From NCBI GenBank assembly GCA_036362985.1, contig JAYGXS010000004.1:18042388-18106387 (forward strand): a stretch of DNA of 64,000 nucleotides. The letters run 5' to 3'. The position numbers and the translations under genes are program-made. This stretch comes from Ligula intestinalis (lineage: Eukaryota; Platyhelminthes; Cestoda; Diphyllobothriidea; Diphyllobothriidae). A model generated the notes under the pieces. The model did no database searches and was not told where the DNA came from. It saw only the letters and a list, made by a program, of their open reading frames with translations. Shown piece by piece: positions 33,228-45,160 of this stretch; the stretch's first letter is position 1; each line of letters starts with the position of its first letter.

Positions 33228-36200
33228 GTAAGAGCCACCCAATCTGAGGCCAGAGGAATTAGCCGCTGCTGCTGTTGTTGTTCACTTTTCCTGCAATCTA
33301 AAACTAGTGCTGTATTGTCCCGCTTTGTGCGGACCTCGGTTTTTATTTTTCGCCCCCTTTTGCTTGCACTAGCATATTTGGAGCCCTGAAGATAATCGAG
33401 AGCGCAATCAGCCCCGTGAGGAACGGCACGAATGAATAACATCTTTGTTGCTTTACATACTTTAATAGCGCGCATCGTCACAGGGTAAGGGGTGGGGACC
33501 GATCGGTCCAGTCCATTCTACCGTCACGAAAACTAGACTTTCTCTCTAAAAAGAGCTTGCGTGCAGACTAAATGAGAATCCATGCCGCGGTCATAGGGCA
33601 CTTCTTCTTCAGCATTATATTCATCAACCGGAGGCCTGTGTTCTAGGTTGTCTTTTTTAAATAAGAACTTTGTAGATTAATGCAGAAACTGTGAAAAGAG
33701 AACAGGAAAATAATCAGGGCTTTTTCGTGACGCAGACGCTCTGTTTGTCCTCCCTACAGACGCTGAAATCATTGCAGATTGTTACGTGGCTTCGAATAAA
33801 TAGAAGGTGCTGTTATAATGCACCGTGTGAGCTAATTAGTAGTTAACCTACGATACCAAGCGAAAGTCAAAACAAAAAACCCCAACAGAGGGAAGCAGAA
33901 AATCGAGGACAAGGGGAACTTTAGGCTATAGGACGTTCCTTCTGTTATGAGCCAGCTAGCGGGTGGCTAGCATACAACAGCGAGCCGCACTCATGGCAAG
34001 CTATCAATCAGCCTACAGGTGGCGAACGCATACTGGCAGTGAATCAATCACGAATTCAAAATTTAAGCTGCAGTTAGCCGTTGAGTAACAAGCCAATCGT
34101 GCCGCTAGCCAAGCCAGGACAGAAGCTGATTGGCCCGATGAAGCTAGCTTACACTCGTTTGTTGCCCTAAATATGTTGTACCGTTTTCACCCAAAGACTT
34201 CTGCTTTTGCACTCTTCTTGTCCTGTTCTTCCTTGGGGGACTCACACGAGGCGTAATTAGGCGGTGACATCTCAGCTTTGGCTACCGTTACAAAATCTTT
34301 ATGTTAACCATCCCCCGCATTAAGCATAGGGGTAGATGAGAGAGTTCAGTCGTAATTTATAAGGATATACATTTTGCACCCCGCAGCCTGGTGGTAGCGG
34401 GGACTGTGACTTGCGTGTGATTAAGTACCTATCTACTGCACTCTCTCTCTCTCTTTATCCAAATGGGTTTGGTGCCCAGACAGTGGGCAGGCGGGTGTAA
34501 TGTGAGTCTGCACCTACGCCTGCCACCACGTCCGTCCCCTTCCCACCAGTTGTGATATTTAATGGGCACGCATGCCTAATAACGCCTGCTGTGTCCTGGT
34601 GTAGTCCGCGTAGCCCGTTGTAGGGGGCAAACAGACATACATACAGTAAGTGCACTTTCTCATTAAACCTGCTCCATAACGTAATAAAAGTCATTTTGCT
34701 GGAAGTCAGCACACGCGGCGTGCCCGCAAACTATTAAAACGGTAAAGTAAGAACCATGGTCGAGACATTACTATTTACTAGCATGAAAAAATTTAGTTTT
34801 CAAAAAATCTCAAAACTCACGTTATGGCAATATTAAAAGTCACTGGTCCAAAGTGATATATAAATATATTTTAGACATGGGAATGGAAAAGAATGGCTAG
34901 TTAATCCAGAATAAGTACAAATACAAATTTTTTATGAAATAGATTGTTTCCAATAACATTTAAACTTGCATTAAATGTGTCAGAAAAGGACGTGGTCACC
35001 TTAACTACAGTTTTTACCCAATGTTGATACTTCGTGAAATTTTCCGTTTTTGATGCACGAAAATAATCTTGCGTGCTTTGTATCAATTTCTATTGACAAT
35101 TGCAAAAAACATTATCAATGTAAATCATATCCTGGCTGTTGAGCAAAATAAAAATAGATTGACTGCCACAAACGGATAGGCTAGCGGTTTACTAAAAAGT
35201 AGATTACGGTTGTACTTGCAATCAAATTCATACCATCTTATGTTTATAGAAAGAACTTTCCTTTTGTCACATTTTTTAAAAAATTATTTAGAGATTTCGA
35301 GTGCAACGAGCGGCAAAATGTTTTTGAAATTCTGCTTAACACTTAATAATTTTTTGTTTTGTTTTGTTTGCCCATAAATACCGATTTTTTTCAACCTACT
35401 AAGCGAAAACTTAGAAAAAAGAAATATTTTAAAAGCATTTACCTAAATAATGAGTTCTTAAACATTCTTCCTTAGATAGCTGTCTGTGAGGGTCATGACT
35501 TTAGAATCGTCCAAACATGTCAACTCATTGCCGGGAAAATTGAATTTTCACAACAAAAGCCGAGAATGAATAGGTCTAGGATTAATTTAGAAAACTTTCC
35601 ATAACAAGTTACCTCGTCAAAAAGCGCTTAAGTTAGATATTTCGAAGTTGAATATCTGTGTACGATACCTTTTCTCAAGGTAAAGTCAAGATCAAAATGA
35701 GATATTTTCAACGGTTTTTTGACTTCCCGAAAACAAAGAGGACAAAACGCTGCTGAAAATTAAAGAACTTACACTTCTTTGTAAACCAGAGCAGTTTTCA
35801 ATATGTCCTTTAACTTCAGGGCACCGTTCTTTAATTCCAAATGTAAAACAGAGTGACATAAAATATCCTCCAATATACTTAAACACGATAATCCTTTGCC
35901 AGTTTCATTCCAAGTTTTTATATTCATTGATTTACTTCTATATTTTGACAGCATTTGGATGGAGCTAGTTAAAAATGTTAATAAGAAAACATCTGTTAAT
36001 TCATGACCTTGATGTAGAGTTGAAAAGGCCTACTAATTTCGGCGTAGTAAAACACATTTTGGTCTCTTGTAAGTTTATTACTTATCTTTTGGGCACAAAA
36101 TGTAATCGATTTGTAGAGCAAACATTTGTTAACTCAATTCATCGATTTTTTCTCGTCTATCATGTTGTATCTCGTACGTACACTAACCTCAATTTCATGG

Positions 36201-36664
36201 AAGTAAAACAAAATTTTCCGTTTTGTAAACAGCTATAATTAAAATTTCTCTGCTCTGCATGAATGTTCTTTTATAGTGCAACATGAAAAAACAAGAAGTC
36301 TTCTTCCGCAGCGTTTATAAGCGCAAAAAACTCCTTTGACATCAAAAAATGTTGAATTTCGCGTATTGTTGCCTATATTTTCTCCCAGTATACTTATTTG
36401 AACGGAATTCAATCCAAGTAAACAGCATTTTGCGCCTCGAGTCAACTAAAAAAACTAAGTTAACAACCTCAAAGTTGTGCTTAATTCCCCAATCCCCAAA
36501 CTTTCGTCAGATATATAATCTACCGTAACTATTGTAGTGGATAACTGCACACCAGTCTGTCTCATGATGTATTCATCCTGGTTGATGCCTTGTTTGCGAG
36601 ACTTTGGTACCCCAAATCATTGTGTTCAAGACGAAATATTTATGTTATTCGCTAAGTTTTAGTA

Positions 36665-36855
36665 ACAATGTATTACCGACAAACACAGGGGAAAATCCAC
36701 AAAGGCCTTTTCTGCCTCATTAGGCGTCATCGGGTGGTGATAGCCCAACTCCAGTGTAGCAGCGGAAATTGCCGCCACCCCCAAGATTCAAATTTGCGTC
36801 TCTCCGGCCAGAGACAAACGCCCTAACCACTACTGTATAGTCCCGATCACAAACC
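36665..36855 (-). mobile_element. tRNA-headed SINE with hammerhead-like motif, inverted copy
   Basis: Reverse complement of the neighbour at 36862-37050, more diverged. Minus-strand order: degenerate tRNA-like head (GTGGTTAGGGCG for the A box, AATTTGAATCTTGG for the B box), a GC-rich linker, then CCAC CCGATGA C GCCT AATG AGGC A GAAA (36697-36736 overall) and the palindrome AAGGCCTT before GTGG. Here GAAA is preserved, while the box has one change (CCGATGA). It ends in GGATTTTCCCCTGTGTTTG and TCGGTAATACATTG like its partner. Confidence 0.7.
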
Positions 36856-36861
36856 GACAAT

Positions 36862-37050
36862 ACGGCCGACCCGTGGCTCAATGGTTAGAGCGTTCACTTC
36901 TGGCGGGAGAGACGTGAGTTCGAAACTCGGGTGTAACTGCAATGTCTGCTGCTACACTGCAGTTGGGGCCGCACCACCTGATGACGCCTAATGAGGCAAA
37001 AAAGGCCTTTTGTGGATTTTCCCCTGTGTTTGTCGGTAATACATTGTAAC
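36862..37050 (+). mobile_element. tRNA-headed SINE with hammerhead-like motif
   Basis: The head at 36868-36935 is tRNA-like: A box TGGCTCAATGGTTAGAG, B box GAGTTCGAAACTC with flanking ACCCG / CGGGT pairing. After a GC-rich linker comes 36974-37015: CCAC, the canonical box CTGATGA, C, stem GCCT / AGGC with an AATG loop, an A run, palindrome AAAAGGCCTTTT, and closing GTGG that pairs with CCAC. That is the three-helix layout of a hammerhead, with AAAA where GAAA is required. The 3' end is TCGGTAATACATTGTAAC. Schistosome SM-alpha repeats are known SINE-like elements with hammerheads; the similarity here is of architecture. Confidence 0.72.
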
Positions 37051-37144
37051 TTATACATTTTTTTGCAACGCTGTAAATGACATTGCTTTTTGACATTTTT
37101 GGCACAACGCAGTTAGCTTTTTTCACTCGTTCATCCGACCTTAG

Positions 37145-37499
37145 GTAGTGGTTGCGCCGTCGCTGAGTGATGGCAGTGGGCCAGACCTCAGTCGTCAGGT
37201 GGCGCAAACTACACCACAGGTCTGCCAAATGGAGGAACCCTATGAGTACCTACCCTCCTCTGAATGGGCCACAACGCTCCTGAAAACCCTGTCTGAAGAC
37301 GATAAGTCCATCAGTTCGAGGACAGGGGATTCAAAATCTTTCCAGTGCCCCATAATTTCAGAGACAGTTGGTGAGGCTTCCAAGTCTGCCTCCCCTAATG
37401 ACGCTGGTGCTCCTCTGAAAGCGAGTACGCCCGATTCAATCGTCTCGACCGACAAGACCTCCCCAAGCAAGACTATTGGAAACGGCTTAAACAGTAACC
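37145..37499 (+). CDS. Exon E of uncharacterised Ser/Pro-rich protein
   Basis: The acceptor is TTCATCCGACCTTAG ending at 37144 and the donor AACC then GTGAGT at 37500. 355 bases: 118 codons plus one base carried into exon F. The product reads VVVAPSLSDGSGPDLS, then a possible short motif MEEPYEYLPSSEWATTLL with two tyrosines, followed by a Ser/Thr/Asp-rich low-complexity tail (KSISSRTGD to SDSIV-type sequence). The tail is rich in likely phosphorylation sites, and nothing in it suggests an enzyme. The one carried base, C, joins TG of exon F to give Leu. Family unrecognised. Confidence 0.7.
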
Positions 37500-39647
37500 G
37501 TGAGTCTGCCTTTACCTAATCACTTAATCTATCTGCACTGGCAGAATGCGTTAGCAATCGTTTTTTATCCCTGATTATGGCTAAGTGCATAGAATTCAAA
37601 ACATTTACCTCCTTTAGAAGTCATTGCAGGCCCGATTAGGCGCTCGAGTATGCATTTAAAACTGTCAAAACCGTTAACGGCACTACGGCAAACCTAGAAA
37701 CCAACAGCGCCTGTCCCAAGATCTCAAAGTAAACTCCAGCAGCTAAAGTGGCCCGTTAAGCGCATATTATGCTGGTTCGTGAGTGCTGTTGTAGTGTCTC
37801 TCGGATTTGCCATGCCATTCGAATTTCTGCGATGCATAATATTTTAAATGGTACTCTAATCTGGCAAAAGTGTCACCAGCAACCCTATTCTTCTCTTGTA
37901 TGCTCTCACGCAGCTCTATCGGCAAACTTAAGATAAGGAAAACCTTAGCACCTTTATAGATGTTGGCTATTAATTCCATAAATGGTTAAATTCGAAGGCG
38001 TCCGCTGACCAGCAAATAGGGGTCAGAAGATAATCCATCTTGCACTGTCTCATGTATACCTAACATGTGATGCGAATTTTGAACAAAAATGTTGAGGTTT
38101 TTGCGTTGTTCTCCATGCAACGGGAAGTCTGTAAGTTTTCTAGGTTTTCTTGGTGTCCATGCCTGTCTTTTAGTAAAAAAAGATCTGTCGGAGATTTCTT
38201 GTTAACTGAAATGCCGATATTATTTTCCATTTTGATGGACTACCTAAGTGGACTTTAAATTTTCGTTTCGTAAAGCATAATCGCAAGACTGTCTGGTCAT
38301 ACCAGGATAACAACTTTAAGCTTGACGTATTTTAGATCACCAGCATGACTGCGTAAAGTTCATTATATCTCCATCTATTCTTAATTCTCTTTTAAGTTAA
38401 AAGCCTCGTTAGGAAAAAAATACTCGCAATAAACTTTGTCAGAAAGTCGCGTTTTCTTCCAATATAATACTTGAAGAATAGGTTTATTCAAATTTTTTAT
38501 GAAATTTCCTAAAATCTCGAAACAGTTAGAACCTTATCTGTATTTAAGATTTGTATTAATGACGTTTGTACTTTCCAAGTGAGGAAATATCGACAGGCGC
38601 TAAGGCTAAGAAGTTTAACTCTAACAGCTGCAATCTTCCAGGCCCAAAATTCCCTTAGGGGACGAGAGAAGACGATGGGAAAGCCAGATTGTTAGGAATA
38701 GTGTATTCTGAAGAAGGATAGTAGACTGGATGGAAATAGTTTTGACCCTCGAAAGACTGCCCTCCGGCTGCCAGGGTGAAAATTCCGGAGTGATGAGAGC
38801 ATCAGCAATCGTCAGCGCATGTTTTGTTACGGCAGCCAATCACGTGGCTAATGTCTAGACTAGCGTGGGAGTGCGACCTTGAGATGGACTTACGCGGCTT
38901 TGCAGGATAACGGCACCATGCGTCAGCGGCTGATCTTGGGTATCAAGTGGCTGCAGGAGGCCACTACAGACAGTCATACATTTTTCTGTACCACTTAGAA
39001 GGCACCGCATAGTATTTCTAAAACGTTACAATGCATGCGGGCTGTGTTGGATACCTGCTAAGGAGCTTCCACACAGAGCCAAATCTAATATTTTCTTAAA
39101 AAACATCTTTAATCCTAAATATATTCTCATCTCGATTAAAAGTTTTCGGGAAGACGTCATTTACTAAAAAATGAATAAAATAAGGAATGTTTTAGTTAAC
39201 TTTCCAGTAAATTTCTTTCGAATTAGTAGAGCATCCAAAATAAATCGTAAAAAAGAGTGCTGATTCATTATTCATGTTTTTTATCGATTGCGGTTTCTAT
39301 GTGTGACAGAAAATAACTATATTTAAAACTCAGCCCCTGGTGTCCGTACAACGTTACAGTCCCAGTTACTTAAGCTTTCCTGCTTGAAAATTAATTTCAT
39401 CATTTTGGTTAATAGTTCATGAGGATGGTCACTGACTGTGGGAATATTGCAAAGGTGTACAAGTGCATGCTTGCATTTTTTAACATGGACTGTGTAGCCT
39501 GACACATTAGCTATATAGTTTTGATGAATAATCCTCTCTTTTATCAGCTTTATTCCTTGACGTAGCCGTTTCAGATGCTAACGATGCTAATTAGGATGCC
39601 AATAGAAAAATCCTATCCATACATTCGGCACATCTTGCAGTTCCAAC

Positions 39648-39835
39648 GGGAATCCTTAGTCATAGAAAATCGTAAACAGGTCTGAGACATGCTTAGGCCT
39701 GCGCAGACATGCGCAGACATGCGCATGTCTCAGACCTGTTTACGATTACCTATGACTAAGGATTCCCGACGCAATCCTAAACGTCAGGAAAAATAAAGTC
39801 CTTGTTCCACTGATCGCATCTTCTTCTTCGGAAAA
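39648..39835 (+). mobile_element. Palindromic PLE-type arm
   Basis: Arms 39648-39692 and 39723-39767 are reverse complements at 43 of 45 positions (core CGTAAACAGGTCTGAGACATG). The 30-base centre holds two and a half copies of GCGCAGACAT. The right arm runs straight into GATTCCCGACGCAATCC, TAAACGTCAGG and, later, GATCGCATCTTCTTCTTC, the same block as at 12679 and 52660. TAAAC replaces GAAAC, so the hammerhead-like core is mutated. The same CTGAGACATGCGCA hairpin occurs at 51948-52060. Confidence 0.75.
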
Positions 39836-40416
39836 TTTTGCAGTCTTGACGAGGTCAATGTAAGTATCGAACACCACTTAGGGTTTGGCATGTGGAAATC
39901 AGCATGCACTTATTCGGTAATTCGGCCTTCTGTCTAGCCTTCTTGCTAGGAAGATGTAAATTAACGAACTTCAGTAGACGTGCTGTCTCATGAAATGTTA
40001 GTCAAAGTTGAAAATGCATTTTCAAATAGAAAAGAGTTATTAGTTATGATACTGATTAATGTTTAGCATAATTCAAAGACCTTTTAGTCACGACGAAATG
40101 CCGGCTTTTGTCTTCCTGCAAAAAAGAACTTATTGAAAAGATGACTACTTAATTACTATGAACGGTCCATTTCGATGCTTGATGTCTAGATAAAGTCATA
40201 TATATTTAATAGGAAGCACGTATGAGCGTCTTTTCTTCTTATAATTATGTGGTGTCAATAAACGTGTTAAAATTTGTTACTCGAAAAAAAAATTTTCGTT
40301 CGGTTTTAAAAATGTTTGATTCTCCAATAGTTTGGAACCCGAATTGTCGCTGCGCTTGTTTTCGAGCATTTCAATCTTCACACCGTATAATTTTTATGTA
40401 GGCTAAATCATATACA

Positions 40417-41410
40417 GTATGGCGAGTGCTGCAAGCTACATTTCGCAATTTGAAAAAAAACCGGTAAGCAATCGCAAAACAACATTGAGTAGAGTTGCAA
40501 CACTGTCTATCATGCAGTTAAATTTCAATTATTTTGGGTCACGCTAGGATGCCAACTCTTTGATGAGCTTCTTTTTGACCGCTGTGAAAAGTTTGGTTCT
40601 GTAAAAATTAGCTACTTAAATAGCATACATTTTCATCATTTATTTTGACTGTTTATATGAATCTAGATATATCTTATGGAAAGCGTGCTCGAAAAAATCC
40701 TCTCTTGGACTTATTTAATAGCAAATTACGCCTTCTTCCAATTTTATTCTTAAAAGATGGGTTTGTTACGGTTGTATAAGAGTTTCTAACTTGCCGAATG
40801 ATTTTGAGACCTGCTGACTGCTAGAGCTGAATTCAAGTTTCACTAACTGAAGGCTCTGTTCATCCTTTTTTAAGAAACGTAAGTTCTTGCCTATGGTTTG
40901 AGGAAGTGGTTGCATGGCTCTGATAGATTTCCGCAATAGGCATGGATCGTGCTGTATATATTAGGGGCAGCATTAGCAAACTGACGCATACGAAGTATTA
41001 TGAATAGACACCGCACAATCTTAAAAAGCTCAAAATTAGGAATTTTTTTAAAACCAAAGGAAACCCTTCCTTTAAGAATAAAATTTTAAAAAAGACGTAA
41101 TTTCCTATTAAATAAGTCCAAGAGAGGATTTTCTTGAGCATGCTTTCCATAAAATATATTTAGATTTTTAAAAGCAGTCAAAATAAATGATAAAAATGCA
41201 TGCTATTTCAGTAGCCATTTTTAGAGAATCAACTTATTCACAGCTGTCAAATAGAAGATCACCACAGAGTTGGAATCCTAGCGTGACTGAAAATAATTGC
41301 AATTGGACTGCATGATAAATGGTATTGCAACCCTACTCAATTTTTGTCCAAAATTGCTTACTGGTCTTTTTCAACCTGCGGAATTTTGCTTGCAGCACTC
41401 TTCATACTCT
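40417..41410. mobile_element. Long foldback element with ~350-bp arms
   Basis: Arms 40417-40765 and 41061-41410 are reverse complements along their full length with scattered mismatches (for example CCTCTCTTGGACTTATTTAA and CATTTATTTTGACTG on one, reversed on the other). The spacer is about 295 bp, AT-rich, without coding motifs. There is no terminal hammerhead-like motif and no tRNA head, so it differs from the other inverted elements here. RNA crossing it would form a 350-bp hairpin. Confidence 0.85.
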
Positions 41411-43544
41411 ACCCTTACTCGTACCCTTTCTTTGGATACAAACTTTGCGAAAGGCCTTCTTTTCTATGAAACATGAACAAACAAAATATTTTCATGCACG
41501 GCTTCAATAAGCCGTATAAATACGTTTATATCAGCATCGAAGAGTACTGGAAAGCATTCCTATTACATCTTGTAGTTTCCACAAACAGTGAGAATGATTT
41601 CCCTTGAAAAGCTGACAATTTCATGACTAGAATAACTCCACATGATGCCACACAATAAATAATATTACTAAATTTTTCGTTCATCATCATAACTACATTT
41701 CAAAATTATTTTAAATATTTCATCAAATAACATATTTGCCGTAGGCCATCAATAGACCGGGTTTATAGTGGAATGGGAATACCTCGAAACGAGAGGCATA
41801 TTTCCGCTAACCTCTAATGAATTTATGGTTGGCATCAGTGCATGGGTTAGAATCGGTGCTGATATAAGGGGTTAGAGTTAAGGATACGGTTAAGGTTGAG
41901 GCTAGGACTAAGGTTTATTTTGGAGTTCGCGTTAGTGTGATTGTTAGGGTTAGGACACGATAAAACGTGCCCTTCTGATATTTGAGGCTGTGTGAAGCGT
42001 TAATACTTCCCTGTTCTTCCGTGGTCGGCCTACACCATAAACTATTCCCACGGAGCTGTCTACTAGGTCAGATAGTTTACGCCACTGCTGATAACAATAT
42101 TATGTGGTATCCATCCATGCATTGTTCGTGTGGTCACTCATTCAATTAATATGAATAAAAGTCCTATTGAAAAGTTGCTTTTAACTCCGCAACCCTAAAC
42201 GGCTAGTTTCTGAAGTGCGTTTTAACGGACAGCTTATTGCAAAACATTAATAAATCCTAGACTCAACCTACTAGGTGAAAGGTGTGTGCTTTTTTAAAAC
42301 GGTATGTTAGGAATAAATAATAGAGATTAGTTTAAATTTTTTTGGAAATAAATACTAAAAAGAGCATTTTAAATGTTGATTGCATTGTATGCGTCTTGTT
42401 ATATCTTCGAATATAATGTTGCATGTTTTACGGTGAATAACTTTCGCTAAAAGTAAACGCTTCCAAAATATCTCTGGTTTGTAAACTCTACTGAGTTTCC
42501 CAGTTGGCAACATGTTGTTGATACGAAGCCGTTCAGAATTTTATCCCTGTCTCGTACAGCAGCATAGTGGTTGTCATGCCATTTCACCTCTTGGTAAAGT
42601 TTAATTTGAGCAGCAGCTTCTCCCAGGCCCAGGCCCACCTAGCCCCTGGACGATAAGTAACTCGTCCTTCCGGTGAGGACTTTACGCAGGGCCTAATGTA
42701 ACCAATGAGTAGCTGTCGCCTCCGGCAGCTTTCGTCAGGCGGATTATCTCTCCGTATTATGTTAGGTTTTAAAAGGAATTTTTTGCAGCCCCTGGATTAC
42801 ATGTTTATCACATCTGCCGCACTATCCTTTAAACTTGAACAGCGGAAAGACAATTCTGCCCAACTCGGGTAATGCATGCCTGCACGGCAGCTGAATGGTG
42901 GGTTTTCGCGGTGAGAAAGTGAGAATAAAGCGGACGTTATAGTGGTTACGGGAAACCAACATAAAACGTGCGTCGTTCAACACAGTTACTACTACCCCTA
43001 ACTACCCCCCTTCCTCCCCCCGTAGATCATGGTCACACAGACAGCGTGAGAAGTTGATGCTTTTTTGCAACTTCAAACTGAAACCTTTTTATAGCGAAAA
43101 AAATTAATCCATTATTGTTGTTGTTGTTGTACTACATCCGCAGCGACACTTCTTCGAACAGTGTTTGAAGCTTGAAGTTTATAGTAAGCACTGTGGCTGG
43201 TGGTTCACATGTACCGGTGTCGCTCTGTTACCGGTATGCCTCTGTGTGCACACGCGCACTTATGTGTGCGATTGTGCGTGTGTTTGTCGCAATGTGCTGA
43301 TGATAGTCGCGCGCACACCCACCAATCACAGACTGCGTGTAAATAAGGAACACACAAATGGGCGTCATCATAAGTATTCGAGGGGTTTGTCATAACTTAA
43401 AGAATGATGATGTTGGAAAGTAGGAAAACTCGAGTGATCTAACACCTTCCCGGCGGGGGAGCGTCATTGAAGTTTTTGAACTCACCTGACACACCCTCTC
43501 CCCAAGCCGTTCTGAGTGGGTGTGTGTGCGTTTGTATTTTCCAG

Positions 43545-43783
43545 TGCTCAACTACATGTACCGCTTCGGCCTCTCGGACATGCACGACCCTTTTTTGGAC
43601 AGTCGCATCTCACGCAAAGTGGCCGACTTCTTCCAGGCAAAATGGCGTAAACGGGAGACCGCCCAGGGCCCGCACGACCGTTCGAAGACAGTCGCCTATG
43701 TGCAGAAGTACTCTGAGCCTACGGGCACTGGCACCGTAATCCAACGCTCCACCTGCGTTCAGCAAACCTGCCACGTTCGGATG
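43545..43783 (+). CDS. Exon F of uncharacterised Ser/Pro-rich protein
   Basis: The acceptor is TTGTATTTTCCAG ending at 43544 and the donor ATG then GTACGT. 239 bases: two bases complete the Leu codon from exon E, then 79 codons, ending in phase 0. This is the least low-complexity exon and looks like the end or middle of a folded or helical region: LNYMYRFGLSDMHDPFLD, then RISRKVADFFQAKWRKRE (an amphipathic, basic helix), then KTVAYVQKYSEPTG and a Thr/Gln/Cys-rich end. The block should be the best query for finding homologues. I do not recognise it. Confidence 0.72.
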
Positions 43784-44074
43784 GTACGTTCTGATTGTGT
43801 GTGCGCTGAATTATATTAAATTTTTGTTTTGGCTTTCCTGTGCTTTCATCTTCCTTACAAACTTGGTTTAATGTTCTCGTTTGTGGGAGAACGGTCATCA
43901 TGTAAACGTTGATAGTCGGCTCATGCTCGCAGCTGGGTAGTACTACTAAATAATTATAGCACATCAATCCCCAGTTGTATTTATATGTGACCGCGTATGT
44001 TAACTCAGTAGTGACGGAGAGAAGTGAAAATTAGAGTTTCTGAAAGAACTTGATAGAAAGTAGGCACGACCTCT

Positions 44075-44205
44075 GGATGAAGAACTTTATTGGCGTGATA
44101 CCTTGGGTTCCAGTATCAGAGGCAGCAGTAGATATGGATTTGATGTTCTATCTGGTTATGGTTTCAGGTATCAATCCAAAACACCAGGCGAATAAAGTTT
44201 TTGTT
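44075..44205. mobile_element. Small inverted-arm pair of PLE type
   Basis: AACTTTATTGGCGTGATACC (44081-44100) is reversed by GGTATCAATCC and CACCAGGCGAATAAAGTT (about 44168-44200). Both end on the AATAAAG word that follows the hammerhead-like core elsewhere. The core itself is decayed. A related, better arm lies at 44558-44610. Confidence 0.45.
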
Positions 44206-44557
44206 GCAACTATAGTTTCTATTTATATTGGCAATTGTGACTGGCTGATGGCAAGGAGTCTATATAGCAATCGTCAATGAGAGTGGGCTAGACTGACAAT
44301 CATTATCTGATCTTGTGTTGACTCTTGGTTTAATTTTCTTTCTCGTGTGTTTTAATCGTGTTTACAAACTTGGTTTATCGTTCGTTAGTGGAAGTAAGGC
44401 CATTGTGATAACGGATCCAGTTTAATGCTTTCTGCTGAACATCATGACCAACGAAAATTAGAGCAAACTAGCCCTTATAAGGTTTAAAGGCAAATGCATC
44501 TATTAATCCAGTGCCTGGAAGTGGTTGGTAGGGCGTAAACACGATCACTGAATCTAG

Positions 44558-44610
44558 CACTTTATTGGCTTGACGTTTCGAATTCACACTCGCACCCATC
44601 ATCGGGAACT
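44558..44610 (-). ncRNA. Hammerhead-like motif (third sequence family)
   Basis: Minus strand: CCCGATGATGGG, GCGAGTGTGAATTC, then GAAACGTCAAGCCAATAAAG. The box is CCGATGA instead of CTGATGA, and the stem II strands are of poor complementarity. The GAAACGTC word and the AATAAAG run are identical to those in unrelated arms at 12705, 24990 and 18125, which is the main support. Confidence 0.35.
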
Positions 44611-44894
44611 GTATTAGATAAGGATCAATTGAAGCATCAGGTTACTAGAATTCATGTTGCAGCGATTGCGTATGCTTTTCTGAGTAGTAAATCCCAGGTA
44701 GCAGTCGAGATTTCATGGATTGTTTTCGTCCAATCACCTTATCTCAAATCGGGTTATAAAACTGAACATTTTTTTGAACAGAAGCGAATGCCAACTAGAC
44801 TTTTAATTCCATACACAACTGCCTGGCGGCCCAACAGTTTTCTTTGCTCGTCGTTCAGACGTACAAACTACGACCCTATTTTTTGTTTTCAGAG

Positions 44895-45160
44895 TTGATT
44901 TAGTTGGGTCAATCGAATTATTGAAATCTACCAAATCCCTAACAATCAAGGTTAGCCTAGTATTCCATCCGGGGGATCCTAGGTGATTACTCTGGAAATC
45001 CTCTCTGGCTGTAAGCTAATTGCATCTGTATTGGTGGATTCCATACGTGCAGTAAAAATACATCAGCAAATCGACCCAAGTGGGATAAAATTCACTGCGC
45101 ACGGTGAGACTCGTACCTCAGTGGTAGAGCGTTGACTGCGCAGAAACCCCCCCCCCCTGC
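44895..45160 (+). mobile_element. tRNA-headed SINE, copy 2
   Basis: Starts with TTGGGTCAATCGAATTATTG and ACCAAATCCC, matching the bounding repeat of the copy at 5521. It continues with GGTGATTACTCTGGAAATCC, TGGTGGATTCCATACG and ATCGACCCAAGTGGGATAAA. The tRNA-like head CTCAGTGGTAGAGCGTTG is cut short by a run of ten C at about 45147. The B box is lost. Confidence 0.65.

Larger units (their letters stand above)
33228..37144 (+). other. Predicted intron D, 3.9 kb, AT-rich
   Basis: From about 34700 to 36480 the sequence is strongly AT-rich and holds no recognisable element or gene. 33240-34700 is of mixed composition with no motif. The end carries the head-to-head SINE pair at 36665-37050, only 90 bases before exon E. 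Confidence 0.55.
37500..43544 (+). other. Predicted intron E, 6.0 kb
   Basis: Contains a near-perfect palindromic PLE-type arm (39648-39835) and a long foldback element (40417-41410). At 41850-41960 there is a stretch dense in GGTTA/TTAGG-like words. A short TTG run lies at about 43115, and TG-rich sequence at 43220-43300. 37510-39640 and 41970-43100 hold no feature I can name. Confidence 0.55.
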
